Positions 1 to 7,024 of a stretch of 64,000 nucleotides of DNA are shown piece by piece. A model generated the notes under the pieces. That model was not told the origin of the DNA. It ran no database searches and saw nothing but the letters and a program-made list of their open reading frames with translations. The translations under genes and the position numbers were made by a program. The stretch comes from Rhodococcus sp. 4CII. GTDB lineage: Bacteria; Actinomycetota; Actinomycetes; Mycobacteriales; Mycobacteriaceae. The number at the start of each line of letters is the position of its first letter. The first letter of the stretch is position 1. The stretch spans positions 6,628,501 through 6,692,500 of the forward strand of contig NZ_JACCFE010000002.1 in NCBI RefSeq assembly GCF_014256275.1. Reading direction: 5' to 3'.

Positions 1-1
1 C

Positions 2-1540
2 AACGACTTCTACGATTCGATCCAGAATCTGGACGAGACGGCGTTCTGGCACTTCCTCCGTGTGTTCGCGATTCTGGCGACCGTCCACGTGGTGCGGGCC
101 CTGGTGGAGTACCTGATCGGCCAGACCCTCGACATCGATTGGCGCACCTGGCTCAACCATCATCTCGTCGACGATTGGCTCGACAGCCGCGCCTACTACC
201 GCGACCGGTTCCTCGACGACGCGATCGACAACCCGGATCAGCGCATCCAGGCCGACATCACCAACTTCGTGACGACGTCCCGCACGCTGTCGATGGGCGC
301 GGTGACGGCGGTCCTGTCGATCGTGTCCTTCACGGGCATCCTGTGGGATCTGTCCGGCCCGATGACGGTGTTCGGGGTGGAGATCTCGCGGGCGATGATC
401 TTCCTCGTCTACATCTACGTCCTGCTGACCACGGCGGTGGCGTTCTGGATCGGCAAGCCGCTCATCAAGCTGAACTTCCTCAACGAGAAACTCGGCGCCA
501 ACTTCCGTTACGCACTGATCCGGGTGCGGGAGTACGGCGAGAGCATCGCGTTCTTCCGCGGGGAGAACGTCGAGCGCCGCACCCTCGCCGGCCGGTTCGC
601 GGACGTCATCCGCAACATGTGGCAGATCGTCTTCCGAACCTTGAAGTTCAGCGGATGGAACCTCACCGTCAACCAGACGGCCGTCATCTTCCCGTTCCTC
701 GTGCAGGGTCCGCGGCTGTTCACCGGTCAGGTGTCGCTCGGTGACGTGATGCAGACGTCGCAGGCCTTCGGCCAGGTCCACGACTCGCTGTCCTTCTTCC
801 GCGAATCGTATGCGGACTTCGCGAGTTTCCGTGCCACCCTCATCCGACTCAACGGCCTCGCCAACGACAACCAGCACGCCGACGAACTTCCGGTCCTGAA
901 GACCGGAAAGTCGGGCGACGACCTCCAGGTGGAGAAGTTGGATGTCCGCATCCCGACGGGGGAGACGCTCATCGAGGGCCTCGCGCTCACCGTGAGCCCG
1001 GGCCAGTCGTTGCTGGTCAAGGGTCCCTCGGGGTCGGGCAAGACCACTCTTCTCCGCACTCTCGCGGATCTGTGGCCCTATGCCGACGGCACCGTGTCCC
1101 GGCCGTCGGGAGAGGCGATCTTCCTCTCGCAGCGGCCGTATCTTCCGCTCGGTTCCCTGCGGACGGCGCTGGCATACCCGAAGGAGCCGTCGGCGGCCGA
1201 CGACGCCGTGCGTGACGCGCTGACGAAGGTGTCGCTCGGCAATCTGGGTGATCGGCTCGACGAGATCGCCGACTGGACGCGAATTCTGTCGCCGGGTGAG
1301 CAGCAACGTCTCTCGTTTGCGCGGGTACTGATCGCCCGTCCCGCGGTGATCTTCCTCGACGAGGCCACGTCGGCGATCGACGAGGGGCTCGAGCACACGC
1401 TCTACACCCTGCTCGGGACCGAACTCCCGAACAGCATCGTGGTGAGCGTCGGGCATCGCAGCACCCTGAACCAGTTCCACTCCCGTGGGGTGGAACTCGA
1501 GGGCGAGGGCCGGTGGTCGGAGTCGGAACTCGTCGGGTGA
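2..1540 (+). CDS. BacA/SbmA-like ABC transporter, membrane plus ATPase domains (5' partial)
   Basis: This is the C-terminal 512 residues of a fused permease-ATPase of the ABC_membrane_2 (SbmA/BacA, YddA) type; the frame is open from base 2, so the start lies outside the window. The membrane part is followed by an ABC ATPase with Walker A GPSGSGKTT (about bases 1021-1047), a signature reading LSPGEQQRL and Walker B VIFLDEATSA. Family knowledge: the mycobacterial relative Rv1819c (BacA) imports cobalamin and other hydrophilic compounds; E. coli SbmA lacks the ATPase. Substrate here is inferred only. The next gene is convergent, with its stop 7 bases away. Confidence 0.85.
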   Translation, partial: NDFYDSIQNLDETAFWHFLRVFAILATVHVVRALVEYLIGQTLDIDWRTWLNHHLVDDWLDSRAYYRDRFLDDAIDNPDQRIQADITNFVTTSRTLSMGAVTAVLSIVSFTGILWDLSGPMTVFGVEISRAMIFLVYIYVLLTTAVAFWIGKPLIKLNFLNEKLGANFRYALIRVREYGESIAFFRGENVERRTLAGRFADVIRNMWQIVFRTLKFSGWNLTVNQTAVIFPFLVQGPRLFTGQVSLGDVMQTSQAFGQVHDSLSFFRESYADFASFRATLIRLNGLANDNQHADELPVLKTGKSGDDLQVEKLDVRIPTGETLIEGLALTVSPGQSLLVKGPSGSGKTTLLRTLADLWPYADGTVSRPSGEAIFLSQRPYLPLGSLRTALAYPKEPSAADDAVRDALTKVSLGNLGDRLDEIADWTRILSPGEQQRLSFARVLIARPAVIFLDEATSAIDEGLEHTLYTLLGTELPNSIVVSVGHRSTLNQFHSRGVELEGEGRWSESELVG

Positions 1541-1547
1541 GGGCGAG

Positions 1548-2573
1548 CTACCGCAGGTCCAGCCGGGTTCTGAACTGGAGAACGCGGTAGGGATCTCCGG
1601 TGGTCGTGTTCCATTGCGACACAAGTAGATGCAGGTCGTCCACCGTCGAGGCGGGATGGATGTAACCGCCGTAGATCTGCGCCCACGTTCCGTCCGCTGC
1701 ACCCCAGTCGCCGCCGGCGACCTGCACGGTCGGTGGCGACCACGGACCGTCGATACGCTCAGCGATGCGGGTGACGATCGCGTACGCGGCGGGATCGAAG
1801 TACGCGAGGACCCAGATGCCCTCGATGTTCCGCAGGCACATTTCCCCGACGGGTCCCGGCAGGATTGGTGTCGCGGATTGTCCCCAGGCCCAGTTCGTGG
1901 CGGGATCCCAGCCCCAGTCCTCGTAGGCCGCCGGATCGAGGATGTGCGATTCGGGGACCCGTCGCAGGATCATCCCCCGCGGATTGTCGCGGTCGAACGT
2001 ACTGGAGATCACGTACACGTAGCCGTCGCGCCGTTCCATCGTCCACAGCTGGTCGAGCGAGCCGCCGCGGTTGTCCCAGCGGGCGTCGGTCCGGTGCCAC
2101 GTCTCGCCGCAGTCGTCTGTGCAGGCGAGATAGGTGAAGTTCGTCGGCCAGTCGGCAGACCCCCACGAGTGCACACTGACGACGGACAGATACGTCCGGT
2201 CGCCGATCGTGACGGCGTCCGCGGGAACGACGGTGAACTCACTGCCCGGCGAATCCCGGTCGGGGAGTTCGCGAACGTCGTGGGCGTTGGGGAGGATCTC
2301 CCGCGCCGTCCTGCCGCCCGCGGCGGAGATGAACCCGATCCCACCGCGGAGATCGGTTGTGGTGGAACGCAACATGACGGGACTGCGCCACCCACGGGGC
2401 CCTCGGCCGGGTGAGCTGAACGTGTCGCCGAAGAAGAACGCGACGCTGCCGTCGGCCAGGCGCACGGGACAGCCCAGGTCGGTACCGTGCACACGCCATC
2501 GCCGCGTCGCCGTGCCGGTGACCTCCGTGACGAAGGTGGCTGCCGGTGTGGTCGTGCTGCCCGGGATGGGCAC
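1548..2573 (-). CDS. DUF4185 protein, possible GH183-type arabinan hydrolase homologue
   Basis: A 341-residue DUF4185 protein with repeated aromatic and Gly-rich strands typical of a beta-propeller. Some DUF4185 members of mycobacteria and gut bacteria were shown to be endo-D-arabinanases (CAZy GH183). The N-terminal segments GTDLG and FFFGDTF place acidic residues D32 and D50 18 residues apart, the spacing I recall for the GH183 catalytic pair (from memory, to be checked). No signal peptide is visible, which argues against a simple secreted wall hydrolase unless export is non-classical. It lies 18 bp downstream of the SRPBCC gene on the same strand, so the two are probably cotranscribed. Confidence 0.75.
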   Translation of the reverse strand: MPIPGSTTTPAATFVTEVTGTATRRWRVHGTDLGCPVRLADGSVAFFFGDTFSSPGRGPRGWRSPVMLRSTTTDLRGGIGFISAAGGRTAREILPNAHDVRELPDRDSPGSEFTVVPADAVTIGDRTYLSVVSVHSWGSADWPTNFTYLACTDDCGETWHRTDARWDNRGGSLDQLWTMERRDGYVYVISSTFDRDNPRGMILRRVPESHILDPAAYEDWGWDPATNWAWGQSATPILPGPVGEMCLRNIEGIWVLAYFDPAAYAIVTRIAERIDGPWSPPTVQVAGGDWGAADGTWAQIYGGYIHPASTVDDLHLLVSQWNTTTGDPYRVLQFRTRLDLR

Positions 2574-2591
2574 TCCTCCGTGTTGCGGTGG

Positions 2592-3095
2592 TCAGGACGT
2601 CTTGCGATACGACGAGGCGAGTTCGTCGGCGCGATCCCACGGCGACCAGTCGACCTCGCGGCCGTCGAGCTGAGCCTCGACCACTTCGAGGCCGGCATGC
2701 CAGCCGGCGGCGTGTGCGTAGGCGGATTCTTCTTCCTCGACGGTGTGGGTGAGTGTCAGCCAGCAACCGCCGCTGCCGTCGGGAACGAGTTCCCAGTGCA
2801 GCGTCTCGGCGTCCCACAGGTACTCGAGGATATGTGCGGGATGAACCGAGATGACCGTCCCGGTGGTGGTCTGATCTGCAGGAAGTCCGAATCGGCGCAC
2901 CTGCTCCGGAGTGACCCGGAACACGAGCTCCGCGCCAGGAGTGAGATCGAATTCGACGTCGGCGGGGAACCAGGCCTTCAGGTACTGCGGGTCGGTGAGA
3001 ACACGCCACACCTTCTCCGGCGAGTGCGAGAGCGCTTGCTGGAATCGAAGGGCTACCCGCCCGTCGTAGGTGAATGTGACGGTGCCGAGCTCCAT
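2592..3095 (-). CDS. SRPBCC / AHSA1-like domain protein
   Basis: A 167-residue protein with the START/SRPBCC ligand-binding fold of the AHSA1 type: an N-terminal strand, then SPEKVWRVLTDPQYLKAWF, central strands and a long C-terminal helix. Such proteins bind hydrophobic ligands or act as stress-linked chaperone-like factors; no ligand can be assigned. I chose the ATG at 3095 because GGAGGT sits 5 bases upstream and homology begins there; an open frame reaches upstream to 3173 but adds 26 unlikely residues. The gene precedes DUF4185 in a probable two-gene unit and follows the decayed ECF41 sigma gene on the same strand. Confidence 0.8.
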   Translation of the reverse strand: MELGTVTFTYDGRVALRFQQALSHSPEKVWRVLTDPQYLKAWFPADVEFDLTPGAELVFRVTPEQVRRFGLPADQTTTGTVISVHPAHILEYLWDAETLHWELVPDGSGGCWLTLTHTVEEEESAYAHAAGWHAGLEVVEAQLDGREVDWSPWDRADELASSYRKTS

Positions 3096-3199
3096 GGGTG
3101 ACCTCCGTGCTCGAGGGCGTACCTGTCCCCCCATGGTACTGGCAGGACGGCGCAGAACCCCAGAATCGGCCACAAAAAACCGCCGCTACCTGCGGATCG

Positions 3200-3863
3200 T
3201 CATTCTGTGACGAGTGGCAGTCCCAGATGCTGCATGCGGTCCGGGTCGGCGAGGATGTCGATCCGCGCAATCTTCCCGTCCGCGACGGTGAACGCCATGA
3301 CGGACATGGCCTTTCCGCCGGGTGCGGCCACCATCTCGCTGCCGGACGAGGTCGGTATCCGGAACCGGTCCCGACCTGCGCACCCGGCGGCGGGCACGGC
3401 TCGCGAGTTGGCGGGAGGCGCGGGGGGTGCGTCCGGCGATCGGAGCGATCTCGTCGAAGGGCAGGGCGAACATGTCGTGCAACACGAACGTGAGCCGTTC
3501 GGCCGGCGTCAAGGTGTCGAGAACCACCATCAGGGCGAGCCCGACGGAGTCACCGAGCACTGCCTCGTGCTCGGGATCGGCACCGTCGACCGCGCTCACG
3601 ATCGGATCAGGGACGTGGGCGTCCAGGGACTCCTCGCGGCGCGTCGTTCGCGCGCGGAGCATGTCGAGGCAGACCCGCGCGACGACCGTCGTCAACCAGC
3701 CGCGCAGCTCCACCTGCGCCGTCTCGCTGCGGCTGAGCCGGAGCCAGCCCTCCTGCACGGCGTCCTCCGCCTCGCTGAGCGAGCCGAGCATCCGGTACGC
3801 AACCGCTTTCAGATGAGTGCGGTTCTGCTCGAATGGACGTGCCAGAAACTCGTTGTCGTTCAT
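3200..3863 (-). pseudogene. ECF41 (SigJ-like) sigma factor, internally deleted and frameshifted
   Basis: The first 176 codons give an intact sigma-2 domain (FEQNRTHLKAVAYRMLGS), a linker reading HVPDP where ECF41 proteins usually have WLPEP, and sigma-4 ending PVPDTDLVRQR. At that point the frame leaves the family pattern. The end of the SnoaL-like C-terminal domain (VAAPGGKAMSVMAFTVADG, then ADPDRM in place of the NPDKL motif) continues in another frame and stops at 3200. About 75-90 residues of the regulatory domain are missing relative to the usual roughly 290-residue ECF41. The frame actually translated runs on to 3186 with about 50 nonsense residues. The product could be inactive or, since the fused C-terminal domain controls activity in this family, deregulated. 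Confidence 0.8.
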
Positions 3864-3864
3864 C

Positions 3865-3891
3865 TGTCACATTCCCTCGTCGCGGTCCGTC
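3865..3891 (+). promoter_or_regulatory. ECF41-type promoter toward the AhpD-like gene
   Basis: TGTCACA at 3865-3871, 16 bases, then CGTC at 3888-3891. This matches exactly the promoter motif published for ECF41 sigma factors (TGTCACA-N16-CGTC). It lies just outside the sigma start codon and points at the carboxymuconolactone-decarboxylase-like gene starting at 3962, the usual target arrangement of this group. Confidence 0.75.
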
Positions 3892-3899
3892 ATAACAGT

Positions 3900-3926
3900 G
3901 ACGAACGAAAACAAGCCGAGGTGACA
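3900..3926 (-). promoter_or_regulatory. ECF41-type promoter toward the sigma gene (autoregulation)
   Basis: Read on the minus strand: TGTCACC (3926-3920), 16 bases, CGTC (3903-3900). Six of seven -35 bases and all four -10 bases match the ECF41 motif, with correct spacing. It would drive the sigma gene itself, the expected autoregulatory half of a divergent ECF41 pair. Confidence 0.6.
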
Positions 3927-3961
3927 TCACATCACCCGAATACCGTTGGAGGCAGGCAATC

Positions 3962-4417
3962 ATGAAAGCCCGGATGACCAATCCCGCCATGATCGTTCCC
4001 GACGCCATGACGGCACTCCTCGCACTGGGGAAGGCGACCGCGAAGGCCAACGTGCCGCCGGTGACCCACGCGCTCGTGCACTTGCGGTCGAGTCAGATCA
4101 ACGGCTGCAGCGTGTGCGTGGACATGCATGCGCGCGAACTGGAGAAGGAGGGGGAGACCAACGAGCGGATCTTCGCGGTGGCGGCGTGGCGGGAGACGCC
4201 GTACTTCACCGACGCCGAACGCGCGGCCCTGGCACTGGCCGAGTCGATGACCCGGTTGAGCGATCGCGCGGACGCGGTCCCCGACCACGTGTGGGACGAG
4301 GCCACCCGGCACTACGACGAGGAGGCGCTCGCGGCGCTGGTCCTGTCGATCGCCACCGTGAACCTGTGGAACCGCCTCAACGCCGCCACCCGACAGGTCG
4401 CGGGCGCGCAGTGGTAG
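3962..4417 (+). CDS. AhpD-like / carboxymuconolactone decarboxylase family protein
   Basis: A 151-residue protein with the AhpD-like core CSVCVDMH (CxxCxxxH), the redox cysteine pair and histidine of alkylhydroperoxidase-type members, followed by the family pattern ending ALVLSIATVNLWNRLN. It is likely a small cytosolic helical oligomer with peroxidase or disulfide-exchange activity; the substrate is unknown. The ATG at 3962 is preceded by GGAGG at 3948. Genes of this family are the characteristic neighbours and targets of ECF41 sigma factors, and an exact ECF41 promoter precedes it, so its regulation is inferable even though the sigma gene next door is damaged. Confidence 0.9.
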   Translation: MKARMTNPAMIVPDAMTALLALGKATAKANVPPVTHALVHLRSSQINGCSVCVDMHARELEKEGETNERIFAVAAWRETPYFTDAERAALALAESMTRLSDRADAVPDHVWDEATRHYDEEALAALVLSIATVNLWNRLNAATRQVAGAQW

Positions 4418-4443
4418 CGGGAACGCCGTAATGGGGGACTAGA

Positions 4444-4486
4444 CGCGAATCGCAGGTCGGAGAAAGCATCCGACCTGCGATTCGCG
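4444..4486. terminator. 17-bp perfect inverted repeat between AhpD-like gene and tRNA-Leu
   Basis: Arms at 4444-4460 and 4470-4486 pair perfectly over 17 bp around a 9-base loop. There is no T-run on either side. It sits 26 bases after the stop of the AhpD-like gene and 14 bases past the 3' end of the tRNA, so it can serve as a bidirectional terminator or tRNA 3' processing signal. Confidence 0.6.
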
Positions 4487-4500
4487 GAACATCCTGGCAG

Positions 4501-4574
4501 TGCCCTCGGTGAGACTCGAACTCACACTGGACGGGTTTTGAATCCGTTTCCTCTGCCAATTGGGATACGAGGGC
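4501..4574 (-). tRNA. tRNA-Leu (anticodon CAA), 74 nt
   Basis: Folds as a complete cloverleaf on the minus strand: acceptor GCCCTCG/CGAGGGC, D arm with GG in the loop, anticodon loop TTCAAAA (anticodon CAA), 5-base variable loop, T arm GTGAG-TTCGAGT-CTCAC and discriminator A; CCA is not encoded. The anticodon stem has one A-C mismatch next to the loop. Anticodon and A73 indicate leucine (UUG codons). It lacks the long variable arm normal for bacterial leucine tRNAs, which makes it an unusual class-I-sized tRNA-Leu. Confidence 0.85.
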
Positions 4575-4674
4575 GTGTTGCGCTGTACCACTGTAGAAGA
4601 TCGTCGTCCGGAGTCAACCACCGGTACCCTTCTAACGTTCGCTCCCCGCGCCGGGGTCGTCCGAGCAGAGGAGA

Positions 4675-5304
4675 ATGGTGGCCATGAACGCTCCCCAGCA
4701 GCAAGGTGTGCCGTCGCAGCCGCGACGGGTCGTGGTGGCCGAGGACGAGGCGCTGATCAGGCTCGATCTCGTCGAGATGCTGCGGGAAGAGGGCTACGAC
4801 GTGGTCGGTGAGGCGGGCGACGGGCAGGAAGCGGTCGATCTGGCGGTGGAGCTCAAACCCGACCTCGTGATCATGGACGTGAAGATGCCCCGCCGGGACG
4901 GCATCGACGCGGCGTCGGAGATCGCGGCGAAACGCATTGCGCCCGTGGTCATTCTCACAGCGTTCAGCCAGCGCGAGCTGGTGGAGCGGGCGCGCGACGC
5001 CGGGGCGATGGCGTATCTGGTCAAGCCGTTCTCCACGGCCGACCTGGTGCCTGCGGTCGAATTGGCAGCCAGCCGGTTCAAGGAGGTGACCGCGCTCGAG
5101 CGGGAGATCTCCGATTTGTCCGAGCGTCTGGAGACCCGCAAGATCGTCGAGCGGGCCAAAGGCGTGTTGATGGAGAAGCAGTCGCTGACCGAGCCCGAAG
5201 CGTTCAAGTGGATCCAGCGCGCCGCGATGGACCGCAGGTCGACCATGAAGGCGGTCGCGCAGGTGGTCCTCGAAACACTCGGTGGGGAAGCCCCTGCCGG
5301 CTGA
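4675..5304 (+). CDS. pdtaR: PdtaR-type response regulator with ANTAR RNA-binding domain
   Basis: A 209-residue receiver-ANTAR protein. The receiver has the acidic pair E23-D24, the phosphoacceptor D68 in LVIMDVKMP and K117 in YLVKPF; the C-terminal ANTAR domain (about residues 140-200) starts LSERLETRKIVERAKGVLM and binds paired RNA hairpins to cause antitermination. The M. tuberculosis homologue Rv1626 pairs with the histidine kinase PdtaS encoded elsewhere, and no kinase gene is present here. The ATG at 4675 is preceded by GAGGAG; an ATG three codons later is a possible alternative. It stands alone, convergent with the SDR gene. Confidence 0.93.
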   Translation: MVAMNAPQQQGVPSQPRRVVVAEDEALIRLDLVEMLREEGYDVVGEAGDGQEAVDLAVELKPDLVIMDVKMPRRDGIDAASEIAAKRIAPVVILTAFSQRELVERARDAGAMAYLVKPFSTADLVPAVELAASRFKEVTALEREISDLSERLETRKIVERAKGVLMEKQSLTEPEAFKWIQRAAMDRRSTMKAVAQVVLETLGGEAPAG

Positions 5305-5316
5305 TCCGTGAGATCG

Positions 5317-5344
5317 GCGACGGCCGCTGCGTTTTCGCCGTCGC
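5317..5344. terminator. Hairpin between convergent pdtaR and SDR genes
   Basis: Arms GCGACGGC (5317-5324) and GCCGTCGC (5337-5344) form an 8-bp GC-rich stem with a 12-base loop in the 43-base gap between two convergent genes. No U-tract; typical of actinobacterial bidirectional terminators. Confidence 0.4.
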
Positions 5345-5347
5345 GGG

Positions 5348-6187
5348 TCAGGCGCCGGCGGGAAAGTCCGCGGCGCGGCTGACGTCGGCCCACCGCTGGG
5401 CCTCGGCGGCGCGTTCGCGGGACGACTTCTCGGCCAGGTCGACGGCGCCTGCCCCGAGCAGTAGTCGCAGCGGCGCGTCCTCGGCGGCAACCACATCCAT
5501 GATCACCCGGGCGGCCCGGGTCGGGTCGCCGGCCTGGGTGCCGTCGGTGTCCTCCCGGTAGCGGTTCATCGCGCCGACGGTCGCCTCGTAGTCGGGACCG
5601 ACGGAACGGCGCTGCATCGACGAACCCTGCCAGTCGGTGCGAAACGCTCCCGGTTCCACGATGAGCACCCGCACACCGAACGGCTTCACCTCCGCGGCCA
5701 GGACTTCGGAGAATCCCTCGACGGCGAATTTCGCGGCCTGATAGGCGCCCAGCCCCGGCGTGCCGCCGACGCGACCTCCGACGGAGGAGAACTGCACGAA
5801 GCTGCCGCTGCGTTGCTCGCGCAGGATCGGCAGTGCGGCGCGGGTGACGTTGACGACGCCGAAGAAGTTGGCGTCGATCTGCTGCCGGAAGTCCTCGTCG
5901 TCCATTTCCTCGATCGGGACACTGTTGGCGTAGCCGGCATTGTTCACCACCACGTCGAGGCTCCCCAACTCGTCGACGGCCGTCGCGACGGCGGCACGGG
6001 CGGCCGCGGCGTCGGTGACGTCCAGGGCGACCGTCCGAACCCGGTCGCCGAACGCGTCGACCAGGTCGTTCAGCTGCTCGGGTCGCCGTGCGGTGGCGAC
6101 GACGTTGTCGCCGGCGGCGAGGATTGTTGTCACGAGTTCCCTGCCGAAACCGCGTGAGCTTCCGGTGACGAGCCAGGTCTTGGCCAT
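5348..6187 (-). CDS. Short-chain dehydrogenase/reductase
   Basis: A 279-residue classical SDR oxidoreductase. The cofactor-binding TGSSRGFG near the N-terminus, NNAG in the middle, the catalytic Ser in FSSVGG and YQAAK (Tyr and Lys) are all present, so it should be active with NAD(P)H on a carbonyl or alcohol that cannot be identified. The start ATG at 6187 follows two TetR-type palindromes, and a TetR gene runs divergently from the same 110-base gap, so the SDR is the probable target of that repressor. Confidence 0.92.
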   Translation of the reverse strand: MAKTWLVTGSSRGFGRELVTTILAAGDNVVATARRPEQLNDLVDAFGDRVRTVALDVTDAAAARAAVATAVDELGSLDVVVNNAGYANSVPIEEMDDEDFRQQIDANFFGVVNVTRAALPILREQRSGSFVQFSSVGGRVGGTPGLGAYQAAKFAVEGFSEVLAAEVKPFGVRVLIVEPGAFRTDWQGSSMQRRSVGPDYEATVGAMNRYREDTDGTQAGDPTRAARVIMDVVAAEDAPLRLLLGAGAVDLAEKSSRERAAEAQRWADVSRAADFPAGA

Positions 6188-6210
6188 GGGTTTCTCCCTC
6201 GAATCTCTTG

Positions 6211-6228
6211 CAACTGACTGGTTGGTTG
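6211..6228. promoter_or_regulatory. Probable TetR operator 1 (SDR side)
   Basis: An 18-base imperfect palindrome that matches the second operator (6267-6284, read in reverse) at 15 of 18 bases, sharing TGGTTGGTTG. It is placed immediately upstream of the SDR start codon. Confidence 0.6.
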
Positions 6229-6266
6229 CCGATTGATCCCATGAAACACTCGCAGGGCGATGCTGT

Positions 6267-6284
6267 CAACCAACCATTTGGTTG
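6267..6284. promoter_or_regulatory. Probable TetR operator 2 (tetR side)
   Basis: CAACCAA, four bases, TTGGTTG: a perfect 7-bp inverted repeat ending 13 bases before the tetR start codon. With the related site 39 bases away it indicates a repressor that controls both divergent genes. Confidence 0.7.
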
Positions 6285-6297
6285 CTAGCCTGTAGTC

Positions 6298-6858
6298 ATG
6301 GTGCGCGACGCAGAGGCAACGAAGAAGCGGCTCCTCGACGCGGCGGCGGCCGAGTTCGCCGAGTTCGGCATCGCCGGGGCCCGGGTCGACCGCATCGCGC
6401 TGGCCGCCAAGGCCAACAAGTCGATGATCTATGCCTACTTCGGCGACAAGGGCGAACTGTTCGACGCCGTCTTCGCCGCTCACGTGGTGGCCTTCACCGA
6501 GCGGGTGCGGTTCGACGCCACCGACCTCCCCGGCTACGCGGGACGCTCCTTCGACCTGTACGAGGACAACCCGGCGACGCTCCGGCTCGCCACCTGGTAC
6601 CAACTCGAGCGTCCCGACGGTGAGCCGCTGCAGGTGGTGGTGGCGTCCAACCGGCAGAAGCTCGCCGACATCGAGCGTGCGCAGAGAGACGGGGTGCTGC
6701 CCACCCGATTCGAGCCCGTGGAACTGCTCGCCGTCGTCCGGTCCGTCGCGATGGCCTGGCACACGCAGACACCGGAACTCGGCGCGTCGGCCCCCGCGGA
6801 CCGGGCCCGCCGACGGCAGGTGGTCGTCGACTCCGTGCGGCGTCTCGTCGCCGCCTGA
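6298..6858 (+). CDS. TetR family transcriptional regulator
   Basis: A 186-residue regulator with an N-terminal TetR helix-turn-helix (ATKKRLLDAAAAEFAEFG through SMIYAYFGDKGELFDAVF) and a short ligand-binding C-terminal domain. It is transcribed away from the SDR gene across a gap with two related palindromes, so autoregulation and repression of the SDR are the simplest reading. No clear Shine-Dalgarno precedes the ATG at 6298 (CTAGCCTGTAGTC), compatible with a leaderless or very short leader transcript. The effector is unknown. Confidence 0.9.
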   Translation: MVRDAEATKKRLLDAAAAEFAEFGIAGARVDRIALAAKANKSMIYAYFGDKGELFDAVFAAHVVAFTERVRFDATDLPGYAGRSFDLYEDNPATLRLATWYQLERPDGEPLQVVVASNRQKLADIERAQRDGVLPTRFEPVELLAVVRSVAMAWHTQTPELGASAPADRARRRQVVVDSVRRLVAA

Positions 6859-7024
6859 GGGGTGTCACGCTACGTCCGCGTAAACACTCGTCCTTTTCAG
6901 ATCACAGTAAGGTCACGAGCCTTTCCGGACGGATCGCGAATGCCGCCGGACCGCTAGCGTCTGATCCCACAGCGGACGCCGACTCGGGTGGCGCCCGTAC
7001 ACAGGTGATCTAAGGAGAGTTTGG

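Noticed and set aside
3186..3863. Intact 225-residue sigma factor
   Set aside because: The last about 50 residues are out-of-frame translation; the real C-terminal domain is found in another frame, so it is called a pseudogene.
4430..4600. tRNA-associated integration site of a genomic island
   Set aside because: No integrase gene, no second copy of the tRNA 3' end in the window, and the flanking order matches the conserved backbone.
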